From: Actinomadura physcomitrii
GTDB taxonomy: Bacteria > Actinomycetota > Actinomycetes > Streptosporangiales > Streptosporangiaceae
Assembly (NCBI RefSeq): GCF_008923205.2
Contig: NZ_WBMS02000026.1
Location: 62,001-126,000 of the forward strand
Direction: 5' to 3'
Length of the DNA: 64,000 bases
The position numbers were made by a program, and so were the translations under genes. Shown piece after piece: positions 41,622 through 50,577 of the stretch (position 1 is its first letter; each line of letters opens with the position of its first letter). The notes beneath the pieces are model-generated. The model was given only the letters and a program-made list of their open reading frames with translations, searched no databases and had not been told where the DNA came from.

Positions 41622-43037
41622 TCAGTGTCGCGCCCCGCCTTCGGCGGAAACGGCGCGGCGGCGCCCGCGGCCGCTTTCCGGGCCGCGGGCGCCGCGCGTG
41701 CCGGCGGCGCCCGCGAGCGCGGCGGCGAGCATCCCGGCGGCCAGCCCGGCCCACGCGGCGTCGAACCCGCGGGCGGACGGCTCGTGCAGCACGGCGGCCA
41801 GCCCGCCGATCCCGGCCGCGGCGCCCGCCGACCGCGCCAGCATGATCAGCGCGCTGCCGCTGCCGTACCGGGCGGGCGGGACGGCCTCCATCGCGATCGT
41901 CTCGACCGCGACCGCCGTCGCCGCCATCCCGGCCGTGCCGACGACGAGCGCGGGCAGCACGACCGCCGGGTAGGCGCGGCCGGCGCCCGCGGCCCCGGCG
42001 GCGAGCGGCCAGCACCAGCCCGCCGCGCCGACGAGCCCGCCCGCGACCGCGACGGACCGCGCGCCCGCCCGCCGCACGAGCGGCCCGGCGCACCAGGACA
42101 CCGCGGCAGAGGTCAGCGGGCCCGGAGTGAGCGCGAGCGCGGCGGTGAGCGCCGAGTAGCCCCATCGCTCGGTGAGGAACAGGGCGACGCAGAGCGCGAC
42201 CGCGAACTGAGTGACGCTCATCAGCGCCATGGCCGCGTTCCCCGCCGCCGTCGACGCGGCGCGCAGCAGCGCGAAGTCGGCGGCCGGGCGCGGGTGGCGC
42301 GCCGACCTGCGGACGCCGGCCCAGGTCAGCGCGGTGCCGCCGGCGGCGGCGCCGAGGACCGCGGGGTCCGTCCAGCCCCATTCGGGGCCCTGGACGAGCC
42401 CGAGCACCAGCGCGGCGACGCCGCCCGCGAGCAGCGCGACCCCGGCGAGGTCGGGCAGGCCCCGTCCCGTCCGGGCGCCGGGCGGGATGCCGGCGGCGCC
42501 GCAGGCCAGCGCGAGCGCGCCGAGCGGCAGGTTGATCAGGAAGATCCAGCGCCAGCCGCCGAGCGCCATCAGCGCCGAGCCGAGCGCGGGCCCGCTCGCG
42601 CCGGCGATCCCGGACACCGCGCCGAGCAGCCCGAAGGCGTGCCCGGCGCGGCCGGGGAACTCGCTGAGCCCGACGGAGATGGCGAGCGCGACGACCGCGC
42701 CGCCGCCGGCGGCCTGCAGCAGCCGGGCGAGCACCAGCCCGAGCGGGCCCGGCGCGAGCGCGCAGGCGGCCGAGCCGGCGGTGAACACCGCGAGCCCGGT
42801 GAGGAAGATCCGCTTGGGCCCGAGCCGGTCGGCCATGCCGCCGGCGGGCAGCAGCACGGCGGCGAACACCACGGTGTAGCCGGTGATCGTCCAGGACAGC
42901 CCGGCGAGGGTGCTGCCCGGGAAGGCGCGCAGCAGCCGCGGGATCGCGACGCTGACGATGTTGTAGTCGATCACCGCCATGACGTTGGCGAGGATCACCG
43001 AGGTCAGCGCCAGCGCCCGGCGCCGGGACGGCGTCAC
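41622..43037 (-). CDS. MFS exporter, DHA2/14-helix type
   Basis: 471 residues with ~14 membrane segments. ANVMAVIDYNIVSVAIPRLL is the helix-1 motif of drug:H+ antiporter family 2; GGMADRLGPKRIFLTGL is motif A; WRWIFLINLPLGALAL is the conserved helix-6 region. Such exporters are commonly the self-resistance/export gene of natural-product clusters. GTG start overlaps the ligase stop (GTGA), so the two are one transcription unit. Confidence 0.87.
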   Translation of the reverse strand: MTPSRRRALALTSVILANVMAVIDYNIVSVAIPRLLRAFPGSTLAGLSWTITGYTVVFAAVLLPAGGMADRLGPKRIFLTGLAVFTAGSAACALAPGPLGLVLARLLQAAGGGAVVALAISVGLSEFPGRAGHAFGLLGAVSGIAGASGPALGSALMALGGWRWIFLINLPLGALALACGAAGIPPGARTGRGLPDLAGVALLAGGVAALVLGLVQGPEWGWTDPAVLGAAAGGTALTWAGVRRSARHPRPAADFALLRAASTAAGNAAMALMSVTQFAVALCVALFLTERWGYSALTAALALTPGPLTSAAVSWCAGPLVRRAGARSVAVAGGLVGAAGWCWPLAAGAAGAGRAYPAVVLPALVVGTAGMAATAVAVETIAMEAVPPARYGSGSALIMLARSAGAAAGIGGLAAVLHEPSARGFDAAWAGLAAGMLAAALAGAAGTRGARGPESGRGRRRAVSAEGGARH

Positions 43038-44660
43038 GGCGCGGCGGCGGCGCTCGCCCGGCGGGCGAGTTCCTCCTCGATCTCGCGCTTGCGAACCTTT
43101 CCGGTCGGCGTCTTCGGCAGCTCGGCGACGACCTCCAGCCGGTCCGGCTCGTACCCGGGGGTCATCCCCGCCTCGCGGACGAGGCGGTGCAGGTCCTCCA
43201 GCGCGGGCGGCTCGCCGTCCGGCACGACGACGGCGACGACCGTCTCGCCGAGCAGCGGCTCCGGCTCGCCGACGACCGCGATCTCGGCGACCCGCGGGTG
43301 GGCGCGCAGCACCTCCTCGACGGCGACGGCGGGCACGTGCAGCCCACCCTTGTTGATCATGTCCTTGGTGCGGCCGATGATCTTGATGCCGCCGCGGCCG
43401 TCCGGGCGGGCCAGGTCGCCGGTGACGAACCAGCCGTCGTGCAGCGTCGCGGCGAAGGCGTCGTCGGCGCCCTCGTAGCCGAGGCACATGTTCGCGCCGC
43501 GCACCTCCAGCCGGCCCGGGCCGTCGACCGGCGCGCCGTCGTCGCCGACCAGCCGGACCTCCATCCAGTCGACCGGGCGCCCGTCGCTGCGCGCGGCCCA
43601 GTCCGGCGGGTCGCCCGCGCGGCCGATGGTGACGCCGCCGTTCTCGGTCATCCCCCACAGCGGCCGGACGGGGAACCCGAACGCCTCGCGGAACCGCGCG
43701 GGCAGGCCGGGCGGGATCGGCGTGGAGCCGGTGACCATGTGCCGCAGCGCGAGCGGGCGCGGGTTCGCGCGCTGCTCGGCGACCAGCTCGTCCAGGATCC
43801 GCGGGGTGAAGTACGCGGTCGTGATCCCGTACTCGGCGGCGAGGTCGAGGAAGTCGCCGGGCTTGAACGCGTCCGCCCACACGGCCGTCGCGCCCGCGAC
43901 GAGCGGCGCGAGCATCCCGTACAGCCAGCCGCCCTGCCCGCCGACGATGCACGGGGTGGACAGCACGTCGTCCGGGCCGAGGCCGAGCGGCACGGTGTAC
44001 GAGCGCGCCATCGCGTACAGGGTGTTGAAGGAGTGCCGGACGCCCTTGGGGCGGCCCGTCGTCCCCGAGGTGTACATGATCTGGAAGACGTCGTCGCCGC
44101 CGGGGCGGTGCTCGGGCGGCGCGGCGCCGGTGGCGAGCAGCCCGTCCTCGAACCCGATCGCGCCCTCGGGGACCTTCCCGCCGACGACGATCTGGTGCTT
44201 CATCGCGGGCAGCCGGTCGCGCATCCCGGCGATGGTCGCGGCGATCTCGAGACCGCGCACCTCGTCCAGCGACACCACCGCGACCGCGCCCGACTCGCGC
44301 AGGATCCACTCGGTGTCGGCGGCGCCGGTCGCGATGTAGTACGGCACCACCGCCGCGCCCGCGCCGGCCGCAGCCGAGCGCGAGGACGGTCGCCTGCCAC
44401 TGGTTGACCAGCTGCATCGCGACGCGGTCGCCGGGGCGGACGCCGAGCGCGGCGAGGCCGGCGGCGCAGCGCTCCACCCGCTCGTGCAGCCGCGCCCAGC
44501 TCAGCACGGTGTCGGGGCCGTCCGCGGTCTCCCAGAAGTGGCCGACCACCGCGGGCCGGTCCGGCGCGGCGGCGGCCCGCGCGGCGAGGTCGTCCAGGAA
44601 CGTCCCGTCCCGCCACCAGCCGCGTGCGCGGTAGTCCCGTCCATCGTGGAGGTTTGTCAC
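43034..44660 (-). CDS. AMP-dependent acyl-CoA synthetase/ligase, apparent frameshift
   Basis: Adenylate-forming enzyme: YTSGTTGRPKGVRHS is the P-loop, MTENGGVTIGR the A5 motif, WFVTGDLARPDG the A7 motif and PKTPTGKVRKREIEEEL the C-terminal catalytic Lys. The first ~97 residues (from GTG 44660; AAGGGG six bases upstream) are in one frame, ending VLALGCGR; the rest, resuming with GAAVVPYYIATGAADTEW, is in another. One extra base near 44366 explains it. Restored length is ~541 residues. It may load an acyl or aryl acid for the cluster. Sequencing error or inactivation cannot be told apart here. Confidence 0.82.
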
Positions 44661-44780
44661 CTTTGACCCCTTCCATGCCAAGTGAATTGATCTTGGCCGA
44701 GGGGCGCGGGCGGCGACAACGGTGACTGTTGACGAAGAAGGGACGGCCGGACGGGCGGACCGGTGGAGCCGGCGAGGTGG

Positions 44781-45037
44781 CGGGGCCCGCGGCGCGTCCT
44801 CGGCGAACCGGACGTCGGGGCGCGCAGGTCGATGCCGAGCACGGCGAGGCTGCCGAGGTACAGCTCCTGCGCGTCGCCCGGTTCCGGCTTGAGGACCACC
44901 TGGAACTGGGTGTGGGTCTGCAGCCGGTTCGGGTTGCCGCCGTAGCGGGAGTCGTCCGGGCGGACGCTCGGCTCGACGTAGGCGACGCGCCACGGCTCGG
45001 GCCCGAGGACGCGCAGCGCGGTGTTCGGGCTGAGCGT
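44781..45037 (-). pseudogene. glyQ: Remnant of glycyl-tRNA synthetase alpha subunit
   Basis: About 85 codons match the GlyQ core: LRVLGPEPWRVAYVEPSVRP, GGNPNRLQTHTQFQVVLKPE and QELYLGSLAVLGIDLRA, continuing after a frame change as DVRFAEDAPRAP. The N-terminal ~45 and C-terminal ~180 residues of the ~300-residue family are missing, and the conserved TLGAWGLGWEVW region is absent. The piece lies between the ligase and dioxygenase genes. Many actinobacteria use a single-chain GlyRS, so an alpha2beta2-type relic in a biosynthetic island suggests horizontal acquisition. Confidence 0.75.
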
Positions 45038-45060
45038 GCGTAGCGCTAAGCGTAGATGCG

Positions 45061-45816
45061 TCAGCGCCCGAGACCTCGCTGGATCGCCGTCCGCACCGGC
45101 GACGATTCGGGGAGCGGCCCCGACGGCGGCAGCGGCGGCTGCGCCATGAACTTGACCTCGGTGCCGCGGTGCGGCTGGGCGGCGTGTACGAGGAACGGGT
45201 GGCACAGGTACACGTCGCCGGCCCGCCCGGTCGCGAGGGCGACGGGGCGGTGCTCGGTCGCCGGGACGGCCATGCGCGCGAGGCGCATGAAGGAGACGCC
45301 CGCGTCGCCCGCCGGCTCCAAGAGCGGCGGGACGTCCAGGTGGGAGCCGGCACGGACGCGGGTGGGGGCGTCGTCCTCGCCCACGTCCGAGAACAGGAAC
45401 AGCATCAGCAGCGCCCGGCCCTTGGAGGCCAGGTTCACCCGGTACCTCATGAAGTCGCCGGGGTCGTCGCCGGGGAAGCTCGCGTCGATGTGCCAGCCGT
45501 CGTCGCCGGGCGCCTCGTCGCTCGGGAAGCGGATCGGGAACGTGCCGAGAGCGCCCGGCTCCTCCCACGCGCCCTTCCCCACGACCGCGTCGTAGGCGGT
45601 GTGCAGACGCGGGGTGTTCGCCGCCGCCCGGAACGGCGGCTGCGCGTACCCGCCGAGCCGGACCACCGGCTTCGTCCAGGTCGAGCGGTCATGGGGATCG
45701 CAGCCGGTGTCGCGCCAGAGGATCTCGCGGCACTCGGCGGCCAGGTCCCGGGGGAAAGCCTCCGGCACCCGGACGAACCCGTCCGCGACGAAGGCGTCCA
45801 CGTCGATGTCGTGCAT
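45061..45816 (-). CDS. Phytanoyl-CoA dioxygenase family protein
   Basis: Fe(II)/2-oxoglutarate-dependent oxygenase, 251 residues. The iron-binding HxD is in GWHIDASFPGDD, the distal His in YLCHPFLVHAAQP, and the 2-oxoglutarate Arg lies shortly after (HRGTEVKF). DGFVRVPEAFPRDLAAECREI is the usual N-terminal helix. It probably hydroxylates a small molecule or peptide. It may belong to the biosynthetic island, being co-oriented with the ligase and MFS genes, but the glyQ relic separates them. Confidence 0.85.
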   Translation of the reverse strand: MHDIDVDAFVADGFVRVPEAFPRDLAAECREILWRDTGCDPHDRSTWTKPVVRLGGYAQPPFRAAANTPRLHTAYDAVVGKGAWEEPGALGTFPIRFPSDEAPGDDGWHIDASFPGDDPGDFMRYRVNLASKGRALLMLFLFSDVGEDDAPTRVRAGSHLDVPPLLEPAGDAGVSFMRLARMAVPATEHRPVALATGRAGDVYLCHPFLVHAAQPHRGTEVKFMAQPPLPPSGPLPESSPVRTAIQRGLGR

Positions 45817-45868
45817 CGGCCCAGGATGCCGACGGCTACCCGCCGGGCGCGAACCGTTTTCCGGGCGG

Positions 45869-46567
45869 TCAGCCCCGCCGGACGACGCTGAGCTCGACCC
45901 CGCCGACGATCCGGCCGCGCAGCACCTCGGCGAGCCGGTCCGACACCCGCCGCACCGTGACGCGCTCGTCGTGCCCCGGCACCACCGCGAACCGGACGGC
46001 GAGCTCCGCCGACGTCCCCTCGGCGAGCCGGACCCCGGTCACGGCCTGCTCGGAGCCGAACGCCGCCTCGACGGCGGCGAGCACGTCCGGGTCCTCGTGC
46101 GGCGGCGGGACCGGCCGGCCCTCGGCGAGCAGGTGCAGCCGCAGCCCCTCCACCGCGAACGGGACCGGGCCCGCCACGTCCACCACCAGCGCGTCCGCGC
46201 CCTCGTCGAGGACGGCGCGGCAGGCGTCGCCGGCGCGGACCGCGACGGGGCGGGCGTCGGCGCGCCACGCCTTCATCGTGTCCACGCAGGTGAAGCCGAG
46301 CACGCCGCGGCGGCCGTCGTCGCCGATCAGCGTCGGCAGCGCCATGTCGCTCGACTTCTCCCGGCCCAACCCGCCGGGCTCGGCGTCCTCCACCTCGGTG
46401 AGGACGGCGACGATCGGCACGAGCAGCCGCGCGTCCTGCAGCCGCCGCAGCACCGCGTGCTGGCCGACGCGCCCGGCCGCGTATCCGGCGAGGGCCTCGC
46501 ACAGCCGGGGGTCGGCGCCGCCGTCGTCCCCGGGGAACTGGGGTTCGGGAATGGTCAGTCCGGACAC
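45869..46567 (-). CDS. SseB family protein
   Basis: About 232 residues. LTIPEPQFPGDDGGADPRL at the start, LLVPIVAVLTEVE and MALPTLIGDDGRRGVLGFT are typical of the actinobacterial SseB-like family; function unknown. GTG 46567 matches the family start; an ATG 66 bases upstream would place a 7-5-7 inverted repeat inside the coding region, which makes it less likely. Confidence 0.82.
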   Translation of the reverse strand: MSGLTIPEPQFPGDDGGADPRLCEALAGYAAGRVGQHAVLRRLQDARLLVPIVAVLTEVEDAEPGGLGREKSSDMALPTLIGDDGRRGVLGFTCVDTMKAWRADARPVAVRAGDACRAVLDEGADALVVDVAGPVPFAVEGLRLHLLAEGRPVPPPHEDPDVLAAVEAAFGSEQAVTGVRLAEGTSAELAVRFAVVPGHDERVTVRRVSDRLAEVLRGRIVGGVELSVVRRG

Positions 46568-46610
46568 GGCAGGAAGGCTATAGCCTCCGGCGACCGCCGC
46601 GCGCACGAAT

Positions 46611-46629
46611 CGGATACTCTCTGTATCCG
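46611..46629. promoter_or_regulatory. Inverted repeat upstream of the SseB-like gene
   Basis: CGGATAC and GTATCCG separated by TCTCT form a perfect 7-5-7 inverted repeat about 45 bases upstream of the preferred start. CTATAGC closer to the gene may serve as a -10 element. Looks like a protein-binding site; the regulator is unknown. Confidence 0.5.
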
Positions 46630-46681
46630 GCATCGCACCGGGCGTGCCGACCGGCGCCTTCCGCTGCGTTTCGGACGCCGG

Positions 46682-47788
46682 TCAGCCGAGGTCGGCGATG
46701 GCCGCGACGGTGCCGCCGCCGGACGGGCCCTGGTGCACCGCCGCGACCGACACGAACACCGCCGGGTCGCCGGTGACGGACGCCGCGACGCCGCCGACGC
46801 ACGCCTTGATCTGCCGGTGCCAGTGCACGTCGGAGTCGTCCAGCATGATGTTGCGGCGGCCGCGCACCGACCCGGACGGGTCCGCCTCGCACTTGATGAA
46901 CACGTTGACGAGCCGGTCCCCGAGGTCGGACGTGCGGGGCCTTTCGGGCAGGTCCAGTCCGGTGGACCTGATCGCGTCCCAGACGCCGTCGGCGTCGAGT
47001 GCGTCCTTCATCACACCGTGCCCGGCGCGGTACCGGCCGCCGATGCCGCGCACGTTCCCGACGACGACGATCTGCGCCCGGTCGAGCTCGACGCCGGACG
47101 AGCACGACGCCACCGACGAGAACAGCGTCAGGTCCTTGTGGATCTGCTCCGCCGACGGCGGCTCGATCTCGCCGAGCGCGACGGCGATACCGAGCGCGGT
47201 CGTCGAGTTGGAGATGTCCATCGACTTCAGGGTGTCCTCGGTGACGACCACGTGCCCGCGCGACCTGGCGTCGTTGATGGTGTCGAGGGTGAGCAGCGGC
47301 GTCTTGGTCTGCACGTAGTGGACGTCGGCGGGGTCGTCGATCCCGGCGGTCTTCATCGCGTCGCGGACCCCGGCGGCGACCGTCTCCACCATGGCCGGGC
47401 GGCCGATGTCCTCGGGCCGGATCACCTCGCTCATCGCGACGCCGACCGACAGGCGCGGCTCGTCGGTGCGCGGCGCGTTCGCCGGGTCGACGGTCGCGAA
47501 CACGGTCGCGTGCGGGCTCAGGACCCCGTCGGTGCCGCCCGACCACACCAGCGGGACGCGCGCGACCTCCTCCGCCGGGCGGGTGCCCTTCGCGACCAGC
47601 ACCTCCCGGAACGCGCGGTCGGCCAGCAGCCGCGTGTAGTCGTTCACGCCGCCGTTGCCCTCGGTCTTGCCGACGACCGCGAGGACCCGGTCGGCCTCCA
47701 GCACGCCGTCGTCGATCAGCCGGGCCAGCCCGGACGCGTCGGTCACGCTCTCGATGGGGATCTTGCGGACTTCGATGGGATCGGGCAC
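46682..47788 (-). CDS. Ring-opening amidohydrolase (barbiturase / cyanuric acid hydrolase)
   Basis: 368 residues built of three similar ~120-residue repeats, as in the AtzD/barbiturase family. The three active-site serines lie in WSGGTDGVLSPH, SSGVELDRAQIVVVGN and HQGPSGGGTVAAI. The family hydrolyses cyclic imides such as cyanuric acid or barbiturate. Nearby cytosine deaminase and MatB genes favour barbiturase (inference). GTG start with GAGGAG seven bases upstream. Confidence 0.87.
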   Translation of the reverse strand: MPDPIEVRKIPIESVTDASGLARLIDDGVLEADRVLAVVGKTEGNGGVNDYTRLLADRAFREVLVAKGTRPAEEVARVPLVWSGGTDGVLSPHATVFATVDPANAPRTDEPRLSVGVAMSEVIRPEDIGRPAMVETVAAGVRDAMKTAGIDDPADVHYVQTKTPLLTLDTINDARSRGHVVVTEDTLKSMDISNSTTALGIAVALGEIEPPSAEQIHKDLTLFSSVASCSSGVELDRAQIVVVGNVRGIGGRYRAGHGVMKDALDADGVWDAIRSTGLDLPERPRTSDLGDRLVNVFIKCEADPSGSVRGRRNIMLDDSDVHWHRQIKACVGGVAASVTGDPAVFVSVAAVHQGPSGGGTVAAIADLG

Positions 47789-47963
47789 GTCATCGCTCCT
47801 CGGCCGGCTCTGCTGATCGGTTCGTACCCCGGCACGGCCCGAACGCTAACCGCGCGGCGGGCGGCGCTCACGGGCGAAACCAGCCCAAGGGGCACCGCCC
47901 GTTCGGCAACCTCCGCCAGGCCGGCCCGACGGGGCGGCCGTGTTCCTGGGCGGTCCCGGAAGA

Positions 47964-49127
47964 TCAGGCGAGCCGGGCGAGGCGGTCCACGGCCTCGTCG
48001 ATGACCTCGTCCTTCTTGCAGAACGCGAACCGGACGAAGTGGGCGCCGGCCTCCGCGTGGTCGTAGAACACCTGCGTCGGGATCGCGACGACGCCCGCCT
48101 TGGCGGGCAGGGCGCGGGCCAGTTCGAGCCCGTCGGAGAAGCCCAGCGGCCGGATGTCGGCCTGCACGAAATAGGTGCCCTGCGGCCGGTACGCGGCGAA
48201 TCCGGCGGCCTCCAGGCCCGTGATGAGCCGGTCGCGCTTGGCCTGCAGCGACGCGCGCAGGTCCCGCACCCACGGGAGCTCGTTGCGCAGCGCGTACGCG
48301 GCGGCCCGCTGGTAGGGGGCGCTGACCGCGTAGGTGAGGAACTGCTTGACGGTCTGGACGGCTCGAACGTACCGGGCCGGCGCGGTCACCCAGCCGGTCT
48401 TCCAGCCGGTCACCGAGAACGTCTTGCCCGCCGACGACACCGACACGGTCCGCTCGCGCATCCCGTCGAGCGCGGCGAGCGGGATGTGCTCGGCGCCGTC
48501 GAACGTCAGGTACTCGTACACCTCGTCGGTGATCGCGACCAGGTCGTGCTCGCGGCAGACGCCCGCGACGGCCTCCAGCTCGGCGCGGGTGAACACCGTC
48601 CCGGCCGGGTTGTGCGGCGAGTTCACCAGGATCGCCTTCGTGCGGGGGCCGACGGCGGCGCGCAGCTCGTCGGGGTCGAACGTGAAGCGGCCCTCGGCCG
48701 GGCGCAGCATGACGGGCCTGCGCACCGCCCCGGCCAGCGCGATCACGGCGGCGTAGGAGTCGTAGTACGGCTCGAAGACGATGACCTCGTCGCCCGGCCC
48801 GGCGAGCGCCAGCACGGACGCGGCGATGCCCTCCGTCGCGCCGACGGTCACGTACACCTCGGACATCGGGTCGTATTCCAGTCCGTAACGCTCGAGCCGC
48901 TGCGCCGCGACGGCCTCGCGCAGCTCGGGCAGCCCGGGGCCGGGAGGGTACTGGTTGCCGCCCGTCCGGATCGCCTCGACCGCCGCGTCCAGCATCGCCT
49001 CCGGGCCGGAGGCGTCCGGGAAGCCCTGGCCGAGATTGATGGACCCGGTGGCCGTGGCCAGCGCGGACATCTCCGCGAAGATCGTCTCGCCGAATTCCCG
49101 CATCCGCGGCACCAGAGGCTCAGTCAC
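47964..49127 (-). CDS. Class I/II PLP-dependent aminotransferase
   Basis: 387 residues. INLGQGFPDASGPEAML, NSPHNPAGTVFTRAEL, ITDEVYEYLTFDG and the PLP lysine in SSAGKTFSVTGWKTGWV are as in the branch that includes N-succinyldiaminopimelate (DapC-like) and kynurenine/glutamine aminotransferases. The final Arg for the substrate carboxylate is in FVRFAFCKKDE. Substrate not assignable from sequence alone. Encoded after the response regulator, about 20 bases away. Confidence 0.85.
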   Translation of the reverse strand: MTEPLVPRMREFGETIFAEMSALATATGSINLGQGFPDASGPEAMLDAAVEAIRTGGNQYPPGPGLPELREAVAAQRLERYGLEYDPMSEVYVTVGATEGIAASVLALAGPGDEVIVFEPYYDSYAAVIALAGAVRRPVMLRPAEGRFTFDPDELRAAVGPRTKAILVNSPHNPAGTVFTRAELEAVAGVCREHDLVAITDEVYEYLTFDGAEHIPLAALDGMRERTVSVSSAGKTFSVTGWKTGWVTAPARYVRAVQTVKQFLTYAVSAPYQRAAAYALRNELPWVRDLRASLQAKRDRLITGLEAAGFAAYRPQGTYFVQADIRPLGFSDGLELARALPAKAGVVAIPTQVFYDHAEAGAHFVRFAFCKKDEVIDEAVDRLARLA

Positions 49128-49148
49128 GGCACCAGCCTACGGGGCGCC

Positions 49149-49751
49149 TCAGATCCAGCCCATCTCCTGGGCGGCGCGGACGGCGGCGAAGCGGGACGGC
49201 TCGCCGAGCTTGCTCATCGCCGTGGAGAGGTAGTTGCGGACGGTGCCCTCCGACAGGTGCAGCAGCGTCGCGATGCGGGCGGTCTCGGTGCCGGCGCCGG
49301 TGAGCCGGAGGATCTCGCGCTCGCGCTCGGTCAGCGGGTTGTCGCCGGCGGCCATCGCGGTCGCGGCGAGCTCGGCGTCCAGGTAGCGGCCGCCGCCGTG
49401 GACCTTGCGGATCGCGGTGGCCAGCTCCTGCGTCGGCGCGTCCTTGGCGACGAAGCCGCGCACCCCGGCGGCCATCGCGCGGCGCGGGTAGCCGGGGCGG
49501 CCGAAGCTGGTGAGGATGCACACCGCGCAGCGGGCGCCCGCGGCGGCGAGGTCCTCGGCGACGGTGAGGCCGTCCGCGCCGGGCATGTCGATGTCGAGGA
49601 CGGCGACGTCGGGATCGTGCGCGGCGACGGCGGCGGCGACCTCGTCGCCCCGGCCGGTTTCGGCGACGACCTCCAGGTCGGGTTCCAGCCCGAGCAGCGC
49701 GGCGACGGCGCCGCGGATGAGGTGCTCGTCGTCGGCGCCGAAGTCGTCCAT
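49149..49751 (-). CDS. NarL/LuxR-type response regulator, no adjacent kinase
   Basis: 200 residues: receiver domain with acidic pocket ADDEHLIRG, phosphoacceptor Asp in VAVLDIDMPGADG, Thr/Ser in CILTSFG and Lys in GFVAKDAPT; then a GerE-type HTH (LTEREREILRLTGAGTETARIATLLHLSEGTVRNYLS). It resembles DesR-like regulators. The first beta strand is unusual (MDDFGADDE instead of hydrophobic residues). No histidine kinase gene is adjacent although this class usually has one immediately upstream, so the kinase was lost or lies elsewhere. Confidence 0.87.
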   Translation of the reverse strand: MDDFGADDEHLIRGAVAALLGLEPDLEVVAETGRGDEVAAAVAAHDPDVAVLDIDMPGADGLTVAEDLAAAGARCAVCILTSFGRPGYPRRAMAAGVRGFVAKDAPTQELATAIRKVHGGGRYLDAELAATAMAAGDNPLTEREREILRLTGAGTETARIATLLHLSEGTVRNYLSTAMSKLGEPSRFAAVRAAQEMGWI

Positions 49752-49827
49752 GCTCCCAGTCTCGCGGGGCGCGCAGGGCGGCGGTAGAAGGACGTGTCAC
49801 CTGTTCGGGCGGCGGCTGTCAGCCGTT

Positions 49828-49849
49828 CCGCATGACAGGTGTCATGCGG
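49828..49849. promoter_or_regulatory. Perfect palindrome upstream of the response regulator
   Basis: CCGCATGACA and TGTCATGCGG separated by GG, a perfect 10-2-10 inverted repeat, ~77 bases upstream of the response regulator and ~25 bases after the end of the next gene. TGACA-GG-TGTCA is the size of a LuxR/NarL dimer site, so autoregulation is likely; a terminator role is the alternative. Confidence 0.6.
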
Positions 49850-49874
49850 GTGCCGGTGCGGGCGCGGGCGCGGG

Positions 49875-50513
49875 TCAGCCGGCGATGGAGATCACGTGGC
49901 CGATGGACGCCAGGTCGCCGGTGAGGTCGAGCAGGGCCCTGGCGACGTCGTCGCGGGTGATGTTGTACCCGCCGGTCACGCTGCGGTCGACGGCCTTGCG
50001 GTAGCGCCCGCGGCCCTCCTTGTTCGTGAGCCGCGGCGGGCGGACGATCGTCCAGTCGAGCCCGGAGTCGCGGACCTGGGCCTCGGCGACCCGCATGTCC
50101 GCGATGCCGTGCCGCAGGATCCGGCTGAGGACCAGCGGTTTGACGACGTACCGGGTGAGCGGGTCGTCGCCCGGCTCGGTCGAGATCGCGCCCATGCTGA
50201 CCATGAGGAACCGCCCGGCGCCGGTCGCGCGCATAGCGGCGATGATGCTGCGCGAGCTGTCGCCGCAGACGGTGGTGGGACCGGCGCCGCGCGCGCCCAT
50301 CGCGCTGACGACGGCGTCGGCGCCCTTCACCGCCGGCTCGATCGCTGCGGGGTCCATGACGTCGGCGCGCACGACGGCGGCGCGCTCGCGCAGGCCGGCG
50401 GGCAGCCGGCCGGGGTCGCGGACGACCGCGGTGACCTCGTGGCCCTCGTCCAGCGCCAGGCGGACGAGCCGGGTGCCGATGCCGCCGGTCGCGCCGAAGA
50501 CGGTGAGCTTCAT
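49875..50513 (-). CDS. NAD(P)-binding atypical SDR (NmrA/SDR-a type)
   Basis: 212 residues. It opens with KLTVFGATGGIGTRLVRLAL, the NAD(P) motif of atypical extended SDRs, with DVMDPAAIEPAVKGADAVVSAMG, FLMVSMGAIS and LDWTIVRPPRLTNKEG as further landmarks. Proteins of this kind are quinone/flavin reductases or redox sensors. ATG 50513 has GGGGGGA upstream. Divergent from a TetR gene, with two operator-like sites between them, and probably under its control. Confidence 0.85.
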   Translation of the reverse strand: MKLTVFGATGGIGTRLVRLALDEGHEVTAVVRDPGRLPAGLRERAAVVRADVMDPAAIEPAVKGADAVVSAMGARGAGPTTVCGDSSRSIIAAMRATGAGRFLMVSMGAISTEPGDDPLTRYVVKPLVLSRILRHGIADMRVAEAQVRDSGLDWTIVRPPRLTNKEGRGRYRKAVDRSVTGGYNITRDDVARALLDLTGDLASIGHVISIAG

Positions 50514-50529
50514 CGTGATCCCCCCAGGG

Positions 50530-50577
50530 GTGAGTAAATTTTCACTAACCCCTATCCTGAGGTTAGTATCCACTCAC
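50530..50577. promoter_or_regulatory. Two TetR-type operators
   Basis: Both sites pair half-sites GTNAGT and ACTNAC: site 1 at 50530-50549 (GTGAGT, 8-base spacer, ACTAAC), site 2 at 50562-50577 (GTTAGT, 4-base spacer, ACTCAC). Site 2 fills the spacer of the predicted promoter of the divergent oxidoreductase gene and site 1 covers its start site, fitting repression. Confidence 0.75.
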
